Assembly (NCBI RefSeq): GCF_016624945.1
Contig: NZ_JACVUI010000012.1
Location: 1-64,000 of the forward strand
DNA length: 64,000 nucleotides
Reading direction: 5' to 3'
From: Acinetobacter sp. S54
Lineage (GTDB): Bacteria > Pseudomonadota > Gammaproteobacteria > Pseudomonadales > Moraxellaceae
Shown here: piece by piece, positions 16,952 through 26,812 of the stretch
Numbering within the stretch: position 1 is the stretch's first letter
Layout of the letters: each line of letters begins with the position of its first letter
Made by a program: the position numbers and the translations under genes
Notes under the pieces: model-generated
The model's database searches: none
Told to the model about the DNA's origin: nothing
Seen by the model: the letters and a program-made list of their open reading frames with translations, nothing else

Positions 16952-17874
16952 TGTTTAAGTCTATTTTTGCTTAAGCTAATCATGAGTACCCCAATAATAT
17001 TCAGGATACAACCTAACCATTGCCATGTGTTTAAGTGTTCACCTAAAAATGCAACTGCCAATAAAATCGTCAGGATAGGTCCAATTGAAGCAATCATGGC
17101 AGATTGAGAGGCGCCCAAACGTTGAATACTCTGCATTAATAATACAGTGGGTAAAACAGTGACAAAGAATCCAAGTCCCAATCCATACCACCATACATTG
17201 AGTGGTAATTGTTGTAAGAGTTGGAATGGTTGCGCCGTTTCTATAAAAAAATGCAGTAACGTTCCAGCACAGGCAACGCTAAGGGCAAGACCAGTGAAAT
17301 TCCACGAACCAAATTTTTGAATTAATGGAGGTGTCATTAATAAATATGCAGCAAATGCTACAGCACTGGCAAAAACCAGACTGACGCCAAGCCAAAAACC
17401 GCCCTGAATTGGTGCAATATTGTACTCTTGTAACATCACCAAAACCGTCCCTCCATAACTCAAAAAAATGGCAAACCAACTTTTTGCATTTATTTTTTGA
17501 CGATAAATCAAACTTGAAGCGAGAACGGTGAGAGTGGGATATAAAAATAAAATAATCCGCTCTAAGGACGCGCTGATATACATCAACCCTTTAAAATCTA
17601 GCCAACTGGCAAAGTAGTAGCCTAATAGCCCAGCTAAAACTAAAACCAGCCAATTTTTCTTGCTGATACCCTGATTATGATGCCGATTCAACCAGCAAAT
17701 GATAAGGAAAAATGGTAACGCGCTTCCCATACGTAATGCCATTAGGACAGTTGCATCGACCAATGGTGAGAGTGCATACGTTTGTTTAATAAAGATTGCT
17801 TTGGTACTAAACAGAAATGCGGCACAGAGTGCAAATAAAGAACCGACCTGTGTTGCAGATAGAAAACGTTTCAT
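16948..17874 (-). CDS. EamA/DMT family transporter
   Basis: The 308-residue integral membrane protein has about ten hydrophobic segments arranged as two EamA repeats (first around LVLAGLLGYYFASWLDFKGL, second around MIASIGPILTILLAVAFLGE). Such drug/metabolite transporters export or import amino acids or small metabolites across the inner membrane. The substrate cannot be told from sequence. It is monocistronic and convergent with soxR, with which its end overlaps by 4 bases. Confidence 0.88.
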   Translation of the reverse strand: MKRFLSATQVGSLFALCAAFLFSTKAIFIKQTYALSPLVDATVLMALRMGSALPFFLIICWLNRHHNQGISKKNWLVLVLAGLLGYYFASWLDFKGLMYISASLERIILFLYPTLTVLASSLIYRQKINAKSWFAIFLSYGGTVLVMLQEYNIAPIQGGFWLGVSLVFASAVAFAAYLLMTPPLIQKFGSWNFTGLALSVACAGTLLHFFIETAQPFQLLQQLPLNVWWYGLGLGFFVTVLPTVLLMQSIQRLGASQSAMIASIGPILTILLAVAFLGEHLNTWQWLGCILNIIGVLMISLSKNRLKH

Positions 17875-18113
17875 TAAAAAGCCATGTTGGAGGGCATCGT
17901 TTGCCTCAAATTTAAGGCAAAACCGATGAATTATATATTGGTAAAAATTAAACGTGAATCATTAGTTCAAAATATAGGTATTTATTAAATAAATAATGGG
18001 TAGCATTTTCTAAAAGTTTGCTTAAAATCCAAAAATTCAACAAGAACACACTCTGGGGGAAACGTCGTTTACAACGATGTTTACACTTAAGGAACTTAGC
18101 TTGAGGAACGCTC

Positions 18114-19241
18114 ATGCAGATCGGAATCCCAACTGAAACGGTCGCGGGTGAAAATCGTGTCGCCGCGACACCTGAGACAGTAAAAAAGTTGATTAGCGCT
18201 GGCCACAGCGTAGTCATTGAACGTGGAGCAGGGGTAAAAGCTGCCTATATCGACAGTGCCTATGAACAGGTTGGTGCGACCATCAAGGATGATGCCTATC
18301 AGGGCAGCCAATTGCTTTTGAAAGTTCGCGCACCACAAGGTGAGGAAATTCAAAAACTATCAGCCAATACAACTGTTGTGGCAATGTTTGACCCATATCG
18401 TAATCCAGATCTGGATAAGTTTGCGAGTCAAAACGTGTCTGCATTTGCGTTAGAGCTATTACCACGAACCTTGTCACGCGCACAAAATATGGATGTTTTA
18501 TCCTCTCAGGCTAACTTGGCGGGGTATAAGTCTGTATTGTTAGCAGCGGCTGAATATCAACGTATGTTCCCTATGCTAATGACCGCGGCAGGTACAGTAA
18601 AGCCAGCACGTGTTGTGATTATGGGCGTAGGCGTTGCTGGGCTTCAAGCGATTGCAACTGCGAAACGCCTGGGTGCTGTAGTGGAAGCTACGGATTTGCG
18701 TCCGACTGCAAAAGATCAGGTTGAGTCTTTGGGCGGTAAATGGTTAGACGTCCCAATGTCACCAGAAGAACAAGCTCGTGCTGATGAAGCCGCTAAAAAT
18801 GGTTATGGCTGGATGCCGGGCGAACAATACATCAAGGATCAAGCTGCCATTGTTGATAAAGCTGTATCCAATGCGGATATCGTGATTACCACTGCTTTAT
18901 TGCCTGGTCGTGATGCACCACGTCTAATTAAAGCTGAAACAGTTGCCAAAATGAAACCAGGTTCAGTCATTCTGGATATGGCAGTTGAAACTGGCGGAAA
19001 TGTTGAAGGCTCTAAAGTAGGTGAAACGGTATTCACTGAAAATGGCGTGAAAATTTTGGGGGTTCCAAATATCCCATCGACACTTTCGACAGAAGCTTCT
19101 GCCCTTTATGCGCGTAATGTCTTTAATTTTGTTGAGACATTATTTGATGCCGATAAGAATTTCTCAGTTAATCCAGAAGAAGAAATTCAAAAAGCCCTGT
19201 TGGTCACTCATGGCGGTCAAGTACTGCTCAAACGTGGTTAA
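18114..19241 (+). CDS. pntAA: NAD(P) transhydrogenase subunit alpha, part 1
   Basis: This is the cytoplasmic NAD(H)-binding domain (dI) of the proton-pumping transhydrogenase, which makes NADPH from NADH. The 375-residue protein shows the [18 protein letters not shown] loop (about 121–138) and the dinucleotide fold [18 protein letters not shown] from residue 171. In this organism the alpha subunit is split, so the membrane part is encoded by the next gene 11 bases downstream. The three genes form an operon ended by the hairpin at 21053. Confidence 0.96.
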   Translation: MQIGIPTETVAGENRVAATPETVKKLISAGHSVVIERGAGVKAAYIDSAYEQVGATIKDDAYQGSQLLLKVRAPQGEEIQKLSANTTVVAMFDPYRNPDLDKFASQNVSAFALELLPRTLSRAQNMDVLSSQANLAGYKSVLLAAAEYQRMFPMLMTAAGTVKPARVVIMGVGVAGLQAIATAKRLGAVVEATDLRPTAKDQVESLGGKWLDVPMSPEEQARADEAAKNGYGWMPGEQYIKDQAAIVDKAVSNADIVITTALLPGRDAPRLIKAETVAKMKPGSVILDMAVETGGNVEGSKVGETVFTENGVKILGVPNIPSTLSTEASALYARNVFNFVETLFDADKNFSVNPEEEIQKALLVTHGGQVLLKRG

Positions 19242-19252
19242 GGAGATCTCTC

Positions 19253-19567
19253 ATGGTTGAAACGATTACAATTTTCGTCCTTGCCATCTTCGTAGGTTAT
19301 TACGTGGTTTGGGGCGTTACGCCTGCATTGCATACGCCATTAATGGCAGTAACCAATGCATTATCTTCGATCATTATTGTAGGTGCGATGATTCAGACCG
19401 TAGGTCTGCCAATGATCGGGGTCGAAGGTAATGTGGATTTTCAAACAATTAATGTCGTGAGTGTACTTGGCACGATTGCAGTGTTCTTGGCCAGTATTAA
19501 TATTTTTGGTGGTTTCGCAGTGACTGCGCGCATGCTGGAAATGTTTAAGCCAAAGCAAAAGAAATAA
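19253..19567 (+). CDS. pntAB: NAD(P) transhydrogenase subunit alpha, part 2
   Basis: This 104-residue membrane protein is the part of dII that is fused to dI in E. coli PntA. It shows three to four hydrophobic segments, with the conserved [20 protein letters not shown] and [20 protein letters not shown]. It is preceded by AAGGAGA 7 bases before the ATG. It forms the proton channel together with PntB. Confidence 0.95.
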   Translation: MVETITIFVLAIFVGYYVVWGVTPALHTPLMAVTNALSSIIIVGAMIQTVGLPMIGVEGNVDFQTINVVSVLGTIAVFLASINIFGGFAVTARMLEMFKPKQKK

Positions 19568-19579
19568 GGGGACTGAAAC

Positions 19580-21034
19580 ATGGAATTTATTCGAGCGAAT
19601 GCAGAGTGGTTCTACCTCGTTGGTGCTGTCCTGTTTATTATGACGCTTCGTGGCTTATCTGGCCCTAAAACTGCTATTTCGGGTAACCGTTATGGCATGA
19701 TTGGTATGGCGATTGCAGTTTTAACTACCTTCTTTGTTGCAGATCATCCTGTGGTTTGGATGATCGTGGGTGCAATGGTGCTGGGAGCGATTGTCGGAAT
19801 TGTACGTGCACGTACCGTACCTATGACTCAAATGCCTGAAACAGTTGCTTTGATGCACTCTTTGGTTGGTTTGGCTGCGGTATTGATTGCGATTGCTGCG
19901 ATTTTGCACAATAACCAATTGAATGTGCTATTTGAACAAAACGAAACGGCTTTGACTGCTGCGGGTGTTCAACATGCACATATGAGTCCAGTGCATTTAT
20001 TTGAATTGTTTGTAGGTTGCTTTGTAGGTGCGATTACCTTTACAGCATCTGTTTTTGCTTACGGTAAATTAGCCGCAAAAAAATGGGCAAAAACTATATC
20101 CGGCGCATGGGTTAAACCGGTTCAGGCAATCATCTTCCTTGCGATGTTGGCTTGTGGTTTCTACTTCTTCTCGACTGGCAACATGACTGCATTCTGGGCG
20201 ATGACTATTCTTGCGCTTGCTTTCGGCTGGGTGTGGATTGCACCTGTTGGCGGTGGCGATATGCCAGTTGTGGTTTCATTGCTTAACTCATTCTCAGGAT
20301 GGGCTGCTGCCGGTATTGGTTTTACTCTTGAAAATAACATGTTGATTGTTGCAGGTTCATTGGTAGGTTCATCCGGTGCAATTCTGTCTTACATTATGTG
20401 TAAAGCCATGAACCGTAACATCATCAATGTTTTATTTGGTGGGGCGATGGGTGGCACTGCTGTTGCGAGTGCGGCTAAAGGTGAGCAAGTTCAGCGGAAC
20501 TACCGTTCAGGTTCGGCGGATGACGCAGGCTTCCTGATGTCAAATGCAGACAGTGTGGTGATTGTACCTGGTTATGGTATGGCTCAAGGCCGTGCGCAAA
20601 ATGCCGTGAAAGAATTGTGTGAAATCCTAAAAGAACAAGGCGTAAAAGTCCGTTTTGCGATTCACCCCGTTGCTGGTCGTATGCCGGGTCACATGAACGT
20701 ACTCTTGGCAGAAGCTGACGTTGCTTATGAAGATATTCTGGAAATGGATGAAATTAACTCTGATTTCCCGGCGACTGACGTGGTTTTAGTTATCGGTGCG
20801 AATGACGTAGTGAACCCTGCGGCAAAAGATGACCCAAGTTCTCCAATTTACGGTATGCCAATCTTGGAAGCCCATAAAGCACGCACGATTATGGTGATCA
20901 AGCGTTCTATGGCAACTGGTTATGCAGGTTTGGATAATGACTTGTTCTATAATGAAAAAACCATGATGGTATTTGGTGATGCCAAAAAAGTTGTGGAAGA
21001 TATGACCAAAGCCATTAATGGTAGTGGTCACTGA
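19580..21034 (+). CDS. pntB: NAD(P) transhydrogenase subunit beta
   Basis: The 484-residue subunit has about eight to nine membrane helices (residues 1–270), then the NADP(H)-binding dIII with VIVPGYGMAQGRAQ, the RMPGHMNVLLAEA loop and GANDVVNPAA. It completes the inner-membrane transhydrogenase. It follows pntAB by 12 bases and ends shortly before a terminator. Confidence 0.97.
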   Translation: MEFIRANAEWFYLVGAVLFIMTLRGLSGPKTAISGNRYGMIGMAIAVLTTFFVADHPVVWMIVGAMVLGAIVGIVRARTVPMTQMPETVALMHSLVGLAAVLIAIAAILHNNQLNVLFEQNETALTAAGVQHAHMSPVHLFELFVGCFVGAITFTASVFAYGKLAAKKWAKTISGAWVKPVQAIIFLAMLACGFYFFSTGNMTAFWAMTILALAFGWVWIAPVGGGDMPVVVSLLNSFSGWAAAGIGFTLENNMLIVAGSLVGSSGAILSYIMCKAMNRNIINVLFGGAMGGTAVASAAKGEQVQRNYRSGSADDAGFLMSNADSVVIVPGYGMAQGRAQNAVKELCEILKEQGVKVRFAIHPVAGRMPGHMNVLLAEADVAYEDILEMDEINSDFPATDVVLVIGANDVVNPAAKDDPSSPIYGMPILEAHKARTIMVIKRSMATGYAGLDNDLFYNEKTMMVFGDAKKVVEDMTKAINGSGH

Positions 21035-21052
21035 TTTATCTTGATTTAAAAG

Positions 21053-21077
21053 AACCGCCTTCGGGTGGTTTTTTTAT
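21053..21077 (+). terminator. Terminator of the pnt operon
   Basis: AACCGCC–TTCG–GGTGGTT followed by TTTTTT lies 19 bases after the pntB stop. It has a stable UUCG-type loop. Confidence 0.88.
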
Positions 21078-21084
21078 AGGTATA

Positions 21085-21110
21085 AAAAAGCACCCCGAAA
21101 GGTGCTTTTC
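21085..21110 (-). terminator. Terminator of fumA
   Basis: AAAAGCACC and GGTGCTTTT form a hairpin that, on the minus strand, follows the fumarase stop and runs into a T-run. The symmetric A/T flanks would let it act on the plus strand as well. Confidence 0.85.
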
Positions 21111-21122
21111 TTATCTTACTTT

Positions 21123-22649
21123 TTAGACTGCCGCAGCGTCCGTTACTGGAATTTTTCCAATTTTGGCTTGCCAGATTTTTGGAGCAATCGCATGAATCGA
21201 AGTACCATTTACATCGACAGCGACTGAAACAGGCATATCTTCGACTACAAATTTATAAATCGCTTCCATTCCCAAATCTGCAAATGCAACGACCTCAGCT
21301 TCACGAACCGCTTTAGAAACAAGATAAGCTGCACCACCTACTGCCATGAGATACGTTGCTTTGTTATGTTTAATCGCTTCAATAGCAGTTGGGCCACGAT
21401 CCGCTTTACCAATCATGCCAAATAAGCCTGTATGTTCAAGCACCTTACGTGTAAATTTGTCCATACGTGTTGCTGTTGTTGGGCCTGCAGGACCAACCAC
21501 TTCATCCCCCACTGGATCAACTGGTCCAACGTAATAGATAAATTTACCTTTAAGATCAACAGGTAATTCTTCACCATTGTCGATCATATCCACCATACGT
21601 TTGTGCGCCGCATCACGACCTGTATACATGGTGCCACTGAGCAATAGAGTATCGCCAGGTTGCCATGAATTCATTTCTTCTTGAGTAATCGTATCTAAAT
21701 TTACGCGTTTAGATTTAGATGCATCCCAAGTCACAGCAGGATAATCTTCAAGTTTTGGGGCTTGAATATGAGCAACACCAGAACCGTCAAGCTGGAAATG
21801 TGCATGACGAGTTGCGGCACAGTTTGGAATCATGCCCACAGGTTTGCCTGCTGCATGACAAGGATAATCCTTGATTTTAATATCCAATACCGTGGTTAAA
21901 CCACCTAGACCTTGCGCGCCAATTCCGAGCGCGTTGACTTTTTCAAAGATCTCTATACGAAGTTCTTCCATCTTGCTTTGAGGGCCACGACGGAGTAATT
22001 CGTCCATGTTGATTTCTTCCATCAATGCCTCTTTTGCAAGCATCATGGCTTTCTCGGCAGTACCACCGATACCAATACCGAGCATGCCTGGTGGACACCA
22101 GCCTGCACCCATTGTTGGAACTGTTTTAAGTACCCAGTCAACAATTGAGTCAGATGGGTTTAACATGGCTAGTTTTGATTTATTTTCAGAGCCGCCACCT
22201 TTGGCTGCCACTGTAATATCAACTTTATTACCCGGAACAAGTTTATAGTGAATGACAGCAGGCGTGTTGTCTTTGGTGTTTTTACGACCAAACGCAGGAT
22301 CGGCTAAAACAGAAGCGCGTAGTACGTTTGAGTTTTCTAAATAACCCTGACGAACACCTTCGTTAATGGCATCATCTAAGTTCATGCTTAAATCAAATTT
22401 AACGTCTAATCCCACTTCAAGGAAAACGTTGACGATCCCTGTATCCTGACAGATCGGGCGATGACCTTCTGCACACATACGTGAGTTAATCAAAATTTGT
22501 GCAATTGCATCTTTAGCAGCTTGGTTTTCTTCACGATCATAAGCGCGACTCATCGCTTGAATAAAGTCTTGCGGGTGATAGTAAGAAATGAATTGAAGGG
22601 CATCCTTGACCGAAGTGATCAAGTCATCTTGTTTGATAATAGTGGTCAT
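21123..22649 (-). CDS. fumA: Fumarate hydratase, class I (iron–sulfur)
   Basis: This enzyme interconverts fumarate and malate with an oxygen-sensitive [4Fe-4S] cluster. The 508-residue single-chain form contains both the alpha-type region (Cys67 in RPICQDTGI, then GGGSENKSKLAML) and the beta-type C-terminal region (LLLSGTMYTGRDAAHKRMVD, VVGPAGPTTATRMD). A further cysteine lies in IPNCAATRHAHF. It works in the TCA cycle beside the AcnA of this window. It is monocistronic, with its own terminator. Confidence 0.95.
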   Translation of the reverse strand: MTTIIKQDDLITSVKDALQFISYYHPQDFIQAMSRAYDREENQAAKDAIAQILINSRMCAEGHRPICQDTGIVNVFLEVGLDVKFDLSMNLDDAINEGVRQGYLENSNVLRASVLADPAFGRKNTKDNTPAVIHYKLVPGNKVDITVAAKGGGSENKSKLAMLNPSDSIVDWVLKTVPTMGAGWCPPGMLGIGIGGTAEKAMMLAKEALMEEINMDELLRRGPQSKMEELRIEIFEKVNALGIGAQGLGGLTTVLDIKIKDYPCHAAGKPVGMIPNCAATRHAHFQLDGSGVAHIQAPKLEDYPAVTWDASKSKRVNLDTITQEEMNSWQPGDTLLLSGTMYTGRDAAHKRMVDMIDNGEELPVDLKGKFIYYVGPVDPVGDEVVGPAGPTTATRMDKFTRKVLEHTGLFGMIGKADRGPTAIEAIKHNKATYLMAVGGAAYLVSKAVREAEVVAFADLGMEAIYKFVVEDMPVSVAVDVNGTSIHAIAPKIWQAKIGKIPVTDAAAV

Positions 22650-22807
22650 ATCAAAAATCTCTTGAGCGGGCAGTTAGCTAGCGGCAGAGATTATATGACA
22701 AAATGGACTTGCTGTGGGCGGTTTTGCTGAGATTTTGGTCGAAGGTCTAAGCTATTTAAAATAGATCTATCAAGCCTTTAATAACATTGGGAATATAAGG
22801 AAAATAA

Positions 22808-23422
22808 ATGAATCAGTCACATTTGGCTCAAAATATTATCCAGATTTATCAAAAATATGGGCGTGACTGGACTCAGCTTCGGGGCGAATACCTCTATGAA
22901 AAAGTCTGGCTGGATCGTTTTTTGGAGTTATTGCCCGTGTCTGCAGCAGTGTTGGATTTAGGCTGCGGTTCTGGTAAACCCATTGCTGCATATCTTATAG
23001 AAAATAGTTGCCAAGTGACTGGAGTGGACCGTTCAGAGGTCATGCTAGAAATGGCGCAGCAAAGCTTTCCTGAACAGACATGGATCAATGCAGATATTCG
23101 TTATTTTGATTCCGAGCAAAAGTTTGATGGTATTTTGGCGTGGGATAGTTTTTTTCATCTAACTCCAGAAGATCAACATCACATGTTTACAAGATTTTCA
23201 GTACATTCCAAGTCTGGGACAGCATTAATGTTCACTAGCGGGCCGAGTCACGGTGAAGCGATTGGAGAGATGTTTGGTGAACCCTTGTACCATGCCAGTT
23301 TAGATGTTGCAGAATATCAAGCATTGTTGAAACAATATGGATTTGAGGTGGTGAAAATGATCGTCGAAGACTTTGAATGTACAGGCCATACAATATGGCT
23401 CTCACAGAAAATGCGACCTTAA
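22808..23422 (+). CDS. Class I SAM-dependent methyltransferase
   Basis: The 204-residue protein has motif I VLDLGCGSGKPIAAYL (residues about 46–61), an acidic residue ending the second strand in VTGVDRSEVML and motif IV-like GILAWDSFFHLTPED. These are standard for Rossmann-fold methyltransferases. The substrate is not predictable. AATATAAGGAAAATAA before the ATG supplies the ribosome binding site. It stands alone between fumA and the M17-like gene. Confidence 0.85.
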   Translation: MNQSHLAQNIIQIYQKYGRDWTQLRGEYLYEKVWLDRFLELLPVSAAVLDLGCGSGKPIAAYLIENSCQVTGVDRSEVMLEMAQQSFPEQTWINADIRYFDSEQKFDGILAWDSFFHLTPEDQHHMFTRFSVHSKSGTALMFTSGPSHGEAIGEMFGEPLYHASLDVAEYQALLKQYGFEVVKMIVEDFECTGHTIWLSQKMRP

Positions 23423-23512
23423 TTGAAGCTATACAAAACTATGGCGTGATCTCAACAAAGCGGTTTTAAAAAACGAGTAAATTGACACAAAGATTAGTCA
23501 AGAAGAAAGAAT

Positions 23513-24133
23513 GTGACTCAAGATATTAAGCGGAAAACGATTGGGACGTATAAAAAATTAAAGATTGAAATTGTCACTTGGGATGGGGTAACAGCAGAAG
23601 TAGATTTATCTTGTGGTTGCCTATTTCATCATGAAATAAATGGTATGACCATGCAAGGCGGTCTAGCTGATTTGGATCACGCCCTTGATGGAAATATCCA
23701 TACCATTCGTGACAAGAATCTATTTGATGCAACTCGTTTTGATCATCTTTTATTAAATCAATCGCAGACTTCTATTTATGCACCTCAAGTATTGCTCATA
23801 GGCATGGGTGATCCCGAAGAATGGACACTTGAACATACTGTCAAAGCCGTACAAATTGCCTATAAAGTAGGAAATTCACTCGGCGTAAGTCGTGTGGCCT
23901 TTGCACCGAGTTTACTGGATACAGGATTGAAACCTGAAGGGGATTTGGGCGGACATTTATTGCAAGCGGTGATTCAAGCCCATCATGCATATATACAAAT
24001 GGAACAACTGGGATTGGTAAAAAAAGCGACTATACAAAACTGGATTTTTGACGCTGGAGATCATCAATTTGATGAAAAAGCTGAACATTATATTCAGGCA
24101 TTTCAACAGCTCATTTTGAATCATGAAAAATAA
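23513..24133 (+). CDS. Stand-alone M17 aminopeptidase N-terminal (macro-like) domain protein
   Basis: The 206-residue product resembles the non-catalytic N-terminal domain of leucyl aminopeptidases: GGLADLDHALDGNIHTIRD early, then VLLIGMGDPEEWTLEHTVKA and GVSRVAFAPSLLD. The metal-binding catalytic domain of M17 peptidases is absent, and the next gene is unrelated, so this is not simply a frameshifted enzyme. The start is a GTG after AGAAGAAAGA. Similar proteins are annotated only by domain. A ligand-binding role is plausible. Confidence 0.65.
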   Translation: MTQDIKRKTIGTYKKLKIEIVTWDGVTAEVDLSCGCLFHHEINGMTMQGGLADLDHALDGNIHTIRDKNLFDATRFDHLLLNQSQTSIYAPQVLLIGMGDPEEWTLEHTVKAVQIAYKVGNSLGVSRVAFAPSLLDTGLKPEGDLGGHLLQAVIQAHHAYIQMEQLGLVKKATIQNWIFDAGDHQFDEKAEHYIQAFQQLILNHEK

Positions 24134-24144
24134 AAAGGTGATTT

Positions 24145-24528
24145 ATGACTATAACCCAAACATTAAAGTTACGAGAGTTAGCGATTGTTGACGAAAATGA
24201 TCAAACCCGAATTCAATTGACGGTAAAAAGTAATGTTCCGTCTATCGGGTTTTTAAATGAACGTGGTGAAGTATCAATACAAGTAACACTTGGTGAAGAG
24301 GGTTATCCCTCTATTCAACTACTTCCTATTTCAGACCAATTACTTAATGTAAAACTTGAGATGGATTCTAAAGGCGCTCATTTGAAATTTGATCATGAGC
24401 AAGGTTCTTCATGCTATGTATTTTTAAATAATGTTGGAACGTCTGGAATGGTGATGCTGGATGCAAAAAAACAACGCCGATTTACCGCTTCTGTTACTGC
24501 CCAAGGTGATTTACATCTTGAGCCTTAA
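24145..24528 (+). CDS. Hypothetical beta-rich protein, 127 aa
   Basis: The protein begins LKLRELAIVDENDQTRIQL and repeats a pattern of short strands with hydrophobic/polar alternation (VPSIGFLNERGEVSIQVTL, YPSIQLLPISDQ). This is similar to beta-repeat domains found in assorted hypothetical and phage fibre proteins. It has no signal or membrane segment. It follows the M17-like gene by 11 bases and ends just before a hairpin, so the two are likely co-transcribed. Function unknown. Confidence 0.65.
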   Translation: MTITQTLKLRELAIVDENDQTRIQLTVKSNVPSIGFLNERGEVSIQVTLGEEGYPSIQLLPISDQLLNVKLEMDSKGAHLKFDHEQGSSCYVFLNNVGTSGMVMLDAKKQRRFTASVTAQGDLHLEP

Positions 24529-24540
24529 GTCTCTATGCTT

Positions 24541-24583
24541 AAATCAACCCTCTAAGCGTTAACTTAAAGGGTTGATTTTAATT
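24541..24583. terminator. Bidirectional terminator between the 127-aa gene and pta
   Basis: AAATCAACCCT (24541–24551) pairs exactly with AGGGTTGATTT (24568–24578) and is followed by TTAATTTT. It lies between convergent genes. Confidence 0.85.
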
Positions 24584-24592
24584 TTAGCAATA

Positions 24593-26731
24593 TTAATGGC
24601 TTTGTTGTTCTGCCTGAATTGCAGTAAGTGCAATTGTAAACACAATATCATCGACCAATGCACCACGTGACAAATCATTCACTGGTTTGTTTAGGCCTTG
24701 TAACATAGGACCAACACTGACCACATTTGCCGAACGTTGAACTGCTTTATAAGTGGTATTGCCTGTATTTAAATCCGGGAAAATAAATACATTGGCCCGA
24801 CCCGCGACGGGTGAGTCTGGTGCCTTTTGGCGGCCAACACTTTCGACTGATGCCGCATCATATTGCAATGGTCCATCAATCAATAAATCTGGACGACGCT
24901 GTTTGGCGATTTGAGTTGCTTCGGCTACTTTTTCAACATCTGCGCCTGTGCCTGATGTGCCAGTTGAGTAACTGATCATTGCAATACGTGGTTCGATACC
25001 AAAAGCTTTGGCAGAATCAGCTGATTGAATCGCAATTTCAGCCAGTTGCTGTGCATCTGGATCTGGGTTAATCGCACAATCTCCATACACATAAACTTCA
25101 TCAGGTAACAACATAAAGAAAATAGAGGAAACCAGTGAATATTCAGGCGCCGTTTTAATTAACTGAAATGCTGGGCGTACGGTATTGGCAGTCGTGTGAA
25201 TTGCACCTGAAACCAAACCATCGACTTGATCCAATGCCAACATCATGGTGCCTAAAACAACCGTGTCCTGAAGTTGTTCTTTGGCTTGTAACTCATTGAG
25301 TTTACCTTTACGCAATTCCACCATAGGGGCGACATATTGATCGCGGATGGTATCTGGATCAATAATTTCTAGGTCATCAGGAAGTTCAATTCCACGTGCT
25401 TTAGCGACATCCATTACAGCATCTGGTTTGGCTAAGAGAATACAATGTGCAAGTCCACGTGACTGACAAATAGCCGCCGCTTGTACAGTACGTGGTTCAT
25501 CGCCTTCAGGTAAGACAATGCGCTTTTTAGCAGCAACTGATTTTTGTACCAATTCATGACGAAAGGCAGAAGGCGATAAGCGCGGACGAACATTTCCGTT
25601 CACTTGCACTTTGAGCCATTCGGTGTCAATGTGACTAGAGACGAAACGCGTGACCTGTTCTGCGCGTTCGGTATCATCTACAGGAATTTCATTACCAAAA
25701 TCAGCCAGACGTTGTGCTGTTTCCAGTGTATTGAGTTGGGTGTGTAAAATAGGCAAGCCACGTTTGATGGCATGTTGGCAAAAATCCAGAATTTGCGTTT
25801 GTGGAGCTGAGCGTTCAGTAAGCACCAAACCCGCTAGTGGAATACCATTACTGGTTGCCAAACTACTGGCAAGTAAAACATCAGTTCTCTCTGAGGCACT
25901 GATAATTAATTCGCCCGCCACAAATTTATTAAGCTCGTATTCGATACTAGATGCAATTAAACTGGAATGTAAAATACGTCGCTGTTTGGCCTCACCTAAA
26001 TGAACCCATTCACCATCTATGACAGAAGAAATATCTAGTGTACGTGGTACACTTAAGGTATTACTAAAAGGAACCATACCAATAATTGGTAATTCTTTAG
26101 TACCTAAATGACGATTAAACTTTTGTAGTTCAAGACTAAATTTTTCAATTTCAGCACTTAAGCGCAATGTGGGATCAATGGTGAGAGGAATTTGTGCTGT
26201 TTCTTCAGGCAAGCCACGAGTACGCATGAATAGTACGCCAGCGGTCCGATTTGAACTTACGCCACCAAACTGACGCAAATGTGCTTCAACCTTTTCAGCG
26301 GTTTTACGTGGGTTTTGAATGTCTGCGGTGCTGACCAAAATCACTTTGGCATCAAGTGCCTGTGCAAGAGATGCATTAAGTTCACTGGCAAAATGATCTT
26401 GTCCGTTGGGCAATAATCCTTCAACAATAATCACATCCTGCTGTGCTGCAATGGTACGATGCAAGCTGACTGCTTCTTCAAGTAAGTCATCCATTTCACC
26501 TGCGGAGATGTATTGCAGTAACTTTTCATGTGAAATGGATTGAACTGTATTGCGTTGAAATAGATGATGAAAAAGCGAAGTGGTACGGTCAACCTGATTT
26601 GGATTTTCCTGAGAAAATGGTTTTAAGAATCCCGCTTTAATTCCATTGCAATCTAATGCATAAACCATGCCAAGACAGGCTGAGGTTAAACCGACGCCCT
26701 CAGCTGTTGGAATCATTAAAATTGTATTCAT
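24593..26731 (-). CDS. pta: Phosphate acetyltransferase
   Basis: Pta converts acetyl-CoA and phosphate to acetyl phosphate. At 712 residues it is the long form: an N-terminal P-loop-like BioD/DRTGG region (IPTAEGVGLTSACLGMVYAL, then ISASERTD near 270) followed by the catalytic PTA_PTB domain from about residue 385 (KKRIVLPEGDEPRTVQAA, SYSTGTSGTG, NVFIFPDLNTGNTTYKAVQR). It lies 81 bases downstream of ackA on the same strand, forming the usual acetate module in the order ackA–pta. Confidence 0.97.
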   Translation of the reverse strand: MNTILMIPTAEGVGLTSACLGMVYALDCNGIKAGFLKPFSQENPNQVDRTTSLFHHLFQRNTVQSISHEKLLQYISAGEMDDLLEEAVSLHRTIAAQQDVIIVEGLLPNGQDHFASELNASLAQALDAKVILVSTADIQNPRKTAEKVEAHLRQFGGVSSNRTAGVLFMRTRGLPEETAQIPLTIDPTLRLSAEIEKFSLELQKFNRHLGTKELPIIGMVPFSNTLSVPRTLDISSVIDGEWVHLGEAKQRRILHSSLIASSIEYELNKFVAGELIISASERTDVLLASSLATSNGIPLAGLVLTERSAPQTQILDFCQHAIKRGLPILHTQLNTLETAQRLADFGNEIPVDDTERAEQVTRFVSSHIDTEWLKVQVNGNVRPRLSPSAFRHELVQKSVAAKKRIVLPEGDEPRTVQAAAICQSRGLAHCILLAKPDAVMDVAKARGIELPDDLEIIDPDTIRDQYVAPMVELRKGKLNELQAKEQLQDTVVLGTMMLALDQVDGLVSGAIHTTANTVRPAFQLIKTAPEYSLVSSIFFMLLPDEVYVYGDCAINPDPDAQQLAEIAIQSADSAKAFGIEPRIAMISYSTGTSGTGADVEKVAEATQIAKQRRPDLLIDGPLQYDAASVESVGRQKAPDSPVAGRANVFIFPDLNTGNTTYKAVQRSANVVSVGPMLQGLNKPVNDLSRGALVDDIVFTIALTAIQAEQQSH

Positions 26732-26812
26732 AATGACCTTAAATAAAAAATTATATTTTTAACAATTGTTCAGTTTTTTTCGAGAATTAACTCAATCTCA
26801 ATAAATCCTAGA

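Noticed and set aside
25650..26003. 117-codon frame antisense to pta
   Set aside because: Mirror frame of a highly conserved gene, without ribosome binding site; composition reflects the opposite strand's codons.
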